Source: Nitrosomonadaceae bacterium
Lineage (GTDB): Bacteria > Pseudomonadota > Gammaproteobacteria > Burkholderiales > Nitrosomonadaceae
Length of the DNA: 9,818 nt
Reading direction: 5' to 3'
NCBI GenBank assembly: GCA_947471695.1
Contig: CANIWY010000037.1
Location: 1-9,818, forward strand
Positions within the stretch are counted from its first letter, which is position 1, and each line of letters starts with the position of its first letter. The position numbers and the translations under genes are program-made. The notes under the pieces were generated by a model. That model was not told the DNA's origin. It made no database searches and worked only from the letters and a program-made list of their open reading frames with translations. Below, in pieces: positions 7,760-9,818 of the stretch.

Positions 7760-7816
7760 ATTTCTAGTTGTGCGTGACTGCTGAGAAGCTAGGGGGGTCT
7801 TGTGTCTTCTCCGTCG

Positions 7817-8980
7817 CTATAAATTTCTACAGTCAATGCTGTTTTTATTGGCTTCCATCATGCGGATGAATCGGTCAAACAGGTAATCCATATCATGTGG
7901 ACCCGGACTTGCCTCTGGATGCCCCTGAAAACAAAATGCTTGCCGATCGGTTAACTCGAACCCTTGCAGACTGCCATCAAACAAAGATAAGTGCGTCACA
8001 CGCGCATTCTTTGGCAGCGTATCAATATCCACCGCAAAGCCGTGATTCTGACTTGAGATCATCACCCTCTTGGTGTCCAGATCCTGTACTGGGTGATTCG
8101 CACCATGATGGCCAAACTTCATCTTAACGGTCCTAGCACCACTCGCCAAACCAAGTAACTGATGCCCCAAGCAAATGCCAAAAATCGGCATTTCTTCTTC
8201 GAGCAACCTTCTAGTTGCAACAATTGCGTAATCACAAGGCTCAGGGTCACCCGGTCCATTAGAGAGGAATACTCCATCGGGCTGCAGTGCCAAAACTTCC
8301 TCGGCTGATGTCTTGGCCGGAAGTACCGTCACCTTACAACCCCGTTGCGCAAGCTTGCGTAAGATATTGCGCTTGATGCCAAAATCAAATGCAGCGACAT
8401 GAAACCGCGGTTGGTCTATTCTCTGATGGCCCCTTCCAAGCGTCCATTCACCCTCACTCCACTGATAAGGCTTGCCGCAACTCACCACTGCAGCCAAATC
8501 CATCCCTGCAAGCCCCGGGGATTCGACGGCACGCCTCACCGCATCCTCCTCATCAATGCGCCCCGACATAAGGCAACCTGCTTGTGCACCCTTCTCCCGC
8601 AGTAGTCGTGTAAGTTTGCGTGTGTCGATATCTGCAATCGCCACCACCCCTTGCTCCTTGAGGTATTCCGGCAGAATCTGGGTCTGCCGCCAACTGCTGG
8701 AGGCTAGAGGCAGATCCCGGATCACCAGCCCGGCTGCATACACTTTGTTGGCTTCCCCCGACTCAACGTCCTCCTGATTGATGCCAGTATTTCCAATATG
8801 CGGGTAAGTGAGAGTGACGATCTGTCGGCAGTAGGAGGGGTCTGTGAGAACTTCCTGATAGCCAGTCATGGCAGTGTTAAATACCACCTCCCCCGCACTA
8901 ATGCCCTCTGCTCCGATGGAGGTACCGCGAAAAATTGTGCCGTCAGCGAGAGCGAGGACAGCATGCAGGCGTTGTGACAC
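7817..8980 (-). CDS. carA: Carbamoyl phosphate synthetase small subunit (glutamine amidotransferase)
   Basis: Hydrolyses glutamine and passes ammonia through a tunnel to CarB. The 387 residues match the family. The N-terminal CPSase small-chain domain (about 1-150) begins with the typical ALADGTIFRG and includes FNTAMTGYQEVLTDPSY. The class I glutamine amidotransferase domain (about 190-380) has the oxyanion segment SNGPGDP, nucleophile C270 in GICLGHQ, and H354 and E356 in QGHPEASPGP, so the triad is complete. The start is GTG (8978-8980) with AAGGAG six bases upstream, which fits the family N-terminus. It is preceded by a 198-base gap after dapB that carries its own promoter and a leader hairpin, and is followed by carB after 57 bases. 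The carA-carB pair is almost certainly one operon. Confidence 0.99.
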   Translation of the reverse strand: MSQRLHAVLALADGTIFRGTSIGAEGISAGEVVFNTAMTGYQEVLTDPSYCRQIVTLTYPHIGNTGINQEDVESGEANKVYAAGLVIRDLPLASSSWRQTQILPEYLKEQGVVAIADIDTRKLTRLLREKGAQAGCLMSGRIDEEDAVRRAVESPGLAGMDLAAVVSCGKPYQWSEGEWTLGRGHQRIDQPRFHVAAFDFGIKRNILRKLAQRGCKVTVLPAKTSAEEVLALQPDGVFLSNGPGDPEPCDYAIVATRRLLEEEMPIFGICLGHQLLGLASGARTVKMKFGHHGANHPVQDLDTKRVMISSQNHGFAVDIDTLPKNARVTHLSLFDGSLQGFELTDRQAFCFQGHPEASPGPHDMDYLFDRFIRMMEANKNSIDCRNL

Positions 8981-8986
8981 GGGGAA

Positions 8987-8992
8987 CTCCTT
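8987..8992 (-). promoter_or_regulatory. Shine-Dalgarno site fixing the carA GTG start
   Basis: The minus strand reads AAGGAG, six bases before the GTG at 8978-8980. No in-frame ATG nearby has a comparable site, so it settles the non-ATG start. Confidence 0.8.
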
Positions 8993-9012
8993 GAGGACTG
9001 ACCAGACATGGA

Positions 9013-9041
9013 AAGCGGGACAAGCAAGCGCCGTCCCGCTT
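9013..9041 (-). promoter_or_regulatory. GC-rich hairpin in the carA leader (possible attenuator)
   Basis: The arms 9013-9021 and 9033-9041 are perfect 9-base inverted repeats (AAGCGGGAC on the minus strand, then GTCCCGCTT) around an 11-base loop. On the minus strand the stem is followed only by TTTCC before CATGTC, so it is a weak intrinsic terminator at best. It lies just downstream of the predicted carA transcription start and about 20 bases before the carA ribosome binding site. It could be an attenuator, a 5' stabilising stem, or a terminator for dapB read-through. The stem is certain; the role is inferred. Confidence 0.5.
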
Positions 9042-9080
9042 CATTAACCTACTAGAATCATACGCGAATAAAGCAAGCGC
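9022..9080. repeat. 10-bp direct repeat in the carA control region
   Basis: AAGCAAGCGC occurs at 9022-9031 and again at 9071-9080, 49 bases apart start to start. The upstream copy covers the -35 side of the promoter spacer and the first -35 base. The other lies in the loop of the leader hairpin. The upstream copy also overlaps a perfect 8-base palindrome, AAGCGCTT (9075-9082). Paired operator half-sites are possible, but no known regulator motif was recognised. Confidence 0.45.
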
Positions 9081-9085
9081 TTCAA
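9057..9085 (-). promoter_or_regulatory. Sigma70-type promoter for carA
   Basis: On the minus strand a -35 element TTGAAG (9080-9085, four of six matches to TTGACA) is separated by exactly 17 bases from the -10 element TATGAT (9057-9062, five of six). Transcription would begin near 9050, giving a leader of about 70 bases ahead of the carA GTG. This is the best promoter candidate in the window and would let carAB be expressed independently of dapB. Confidence 0.6.
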
Positions 9086-9178
9086 TGCGACCACAGTTAT
9101 TTTGGGCTACTGGATCGCCTCATCGTGCTGCATAGATACCGAAGTGCTTGTCATTCCCACTAACCTGCCGCCAGTTTG

Positions 9179-9818
9179 CTAGCTGAAGCCGATCACGTCC
9201 TGCATATCAAATAGGCCGCTTTCTTTGTCGGCGAGAAAGCGCGCAGCCCGAAGCGCGCCCACAGCGAAGTTCGCACGGCTGCTAGCCTTATGGGAAATTT
9301 CAATACGCTCACCCGTACCTGCAAACATCACCGTGTGATCGCCAACGATATCCCCACCCCGCACCGTAGAGAAACCAATGGTGGCGGGCAGACGCTCTCC
9401 AGTTACGCCGTGGCGCCCATAAACAGAGACCTCTTCAAGTTCTCTGTCCAATGCCCCCGCTACTATTTCTCCCATGCGTAATGCGGTGCCAGAGGGGGCG
9501 TCTACCTTGTGGCGGTGATGAGCTTCGATAATCTCAATATCGTACCCCTCATTCAGCGCCCTGGCCGCTATTTGCAGCAGCTTAAAAGTCACGTTTACCC
9601 CCACACTCATGTTCGGCGCAAATACGATGGCGATCTCTTTTGCCGCTTTTTTAAGCTCTTCTTTCTGCTCTGCTGAAAAGCCAGTAGTACCGATCACCAT
9701 TTTTACATTTCTAGCGCGACACACCGCGAGATGTGCGAGCGTTCCTTCAGGACGAGTGAAATCGATCAACACGTTACTCTCTGAGAGTGCGGCGACAATG
9801 TCGTCCGTGACAGCGACA
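9179..9818 (-). CDS. dapB: 4-hydroxy-tetrahydrodipicolinate reductase (5' end beyond window)
   Basis: NAD(P)H-dependent reductase making tetrahydrodipicolinate for lysine and peptidoglycan diaminopimelate synthesis. About 212 C-terminal residues are visible, and the frame stays open to the window edge. The GTG at 9770-9772 is an internal valine in VLIDFTRPEGT, not a start, because 15 more family-like residues (ending AALSESN) precede it. Visible motifs: the cofactor-domain segments VLIDFTRPEGT and IGTTGF, FAPNMSVGVN, the catalytic and substrate-binding block EAHHRHKVDAPSGTA (with the conserved His-His and Lys), and the C-terminal STVRGGDIVGDHTVMF, ISHKASSR and FAVGALRAARFL. Some 55-60 N-terminal residues, including the GxxGxxG nucleotide-binding loop, lie outside the window. 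carA follows after a 198-base gap with its own promoter, so cotranscription is optional. No strong terminator was seen directly after the stop codon. Confidence 0.98.
   Translation of the reverse strand, partial: VAVTDDIVAALSESNVLIDFTRPEGTLAHLAVCRARNVKMVIGTTGFSAEQKEELKKAAKEIAIVFAPNMSVGVNVTFKLLQIAARALNEGYDIEIIEAHHRHKVDAPSGTALRMGEIVAGALDRELEEVSVYGRHGVTGERLPATIGFSTVRGGDIVGDHTVMFAGTGERIEISHKASSRANFAVGALRAARFLADKESGLFDMQDVIGFS

Noticed and set aside
4557..7776. 14-base imperfect direct repeat (TCTAGTTGTGC plus RTG) flanking carB at 4557-4570 and 7763-7776
   Set aside because: The positions look striking, just inside the carB end and just upstream of its start, but repeats of this length and identity are expected several times by chance in about 10 kb. 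The 4557 copy is inside conserved coding sequence, and there is no other sign of mobility.
2830..7777. TCACGCACAA (minus strand) present upstream of both ftsH (2830-2839) and carB (7768-7777)
   Set aside because: A single shared 10-mer across about 700 bases of intergenic DNA is not far from chance, and I recognise no regulator with this site.
7783..7811. Inverted repeat GAGAAG/CTTCTC in the carA-carB gap
   Set aside because: Only six pairs with a 17-base loop and no U-tract; unlikely to be a functional terminator inside carAB.
9179..9772. DapB starting at GTG 9770-9772
   Set aside because: This GTG encodes the valine of the conserved VLIDFTRPEGT strand, and the frame continues upstream with family-like sequence to the window edge.

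Overview
The window is a block of conserved bacterial housekeeping genes, almost all on the minus strand. Protein sequences (FtsH with an N-terminus of the MNNLIKNMAIWLVIAL type, CarB, DapB) and the gene order point to Proteobacteria. Betaproteobacteria, perhaps near the Nitrosomonadales, is my best guess, made from sequence feel and not from a search. I see no insertion sequences, phage genes, CRISPR arrays, tRNAs or rRNAs, and no intergenic gap longer than 200 bases.

Read in the direction of transcription (minus strand, from high to low coordinates), the layout is: dapB (lysine/diaminopimelate synthesis, 5' end cut by the window edge), carA and carB (carbamoyl phosphate synthetase for pyrimidines and arginine), greA (transcript cleavage factor), rlmE (23S rRNA 2'-O-methyltransferase), ftsH (membrane AAA+ protease) and folP (dihydropteroate synthase, 3' end cut by the window edge). 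The only plus-strand gene is yhbY, a small CRM-domain ribosome-assembly protein. It sits between greA (convergent) and rlmE (divergent, 30 bases between start codons). The greA-yhbY-rlmE-ftsH-folP order is the same as in E. coli; here dapB-carA-carB is joined upstream of greA.

The control regions hold most of the interest. Upstream of carA lies a good sigma70-type promoter with 17-base spacing. It is followed by a 9-bp GC-rich hairpin, a possible short leader ORF running into carA, and a perfect 10-bp direct repeat that places one copy in the promoter and one in the hairpin loop. Between ftsH and folP there is a perfect 13-bp stem-loop that looks like an intrinsic terminator, although these genes are often cotranscribed. 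folP itself has an awkward start: the only upstream ATG in frame is followed three codons later by an in-frame TGA, leaving a TTG with no visible ribosome binding site. ftsH (TTG) and carA (GTG) also use non-ATG starts, but each has a clear AAGGAG.

I found no evidence of a previously undescribed system. The observations worth checking concern gene starts and leader regulation.
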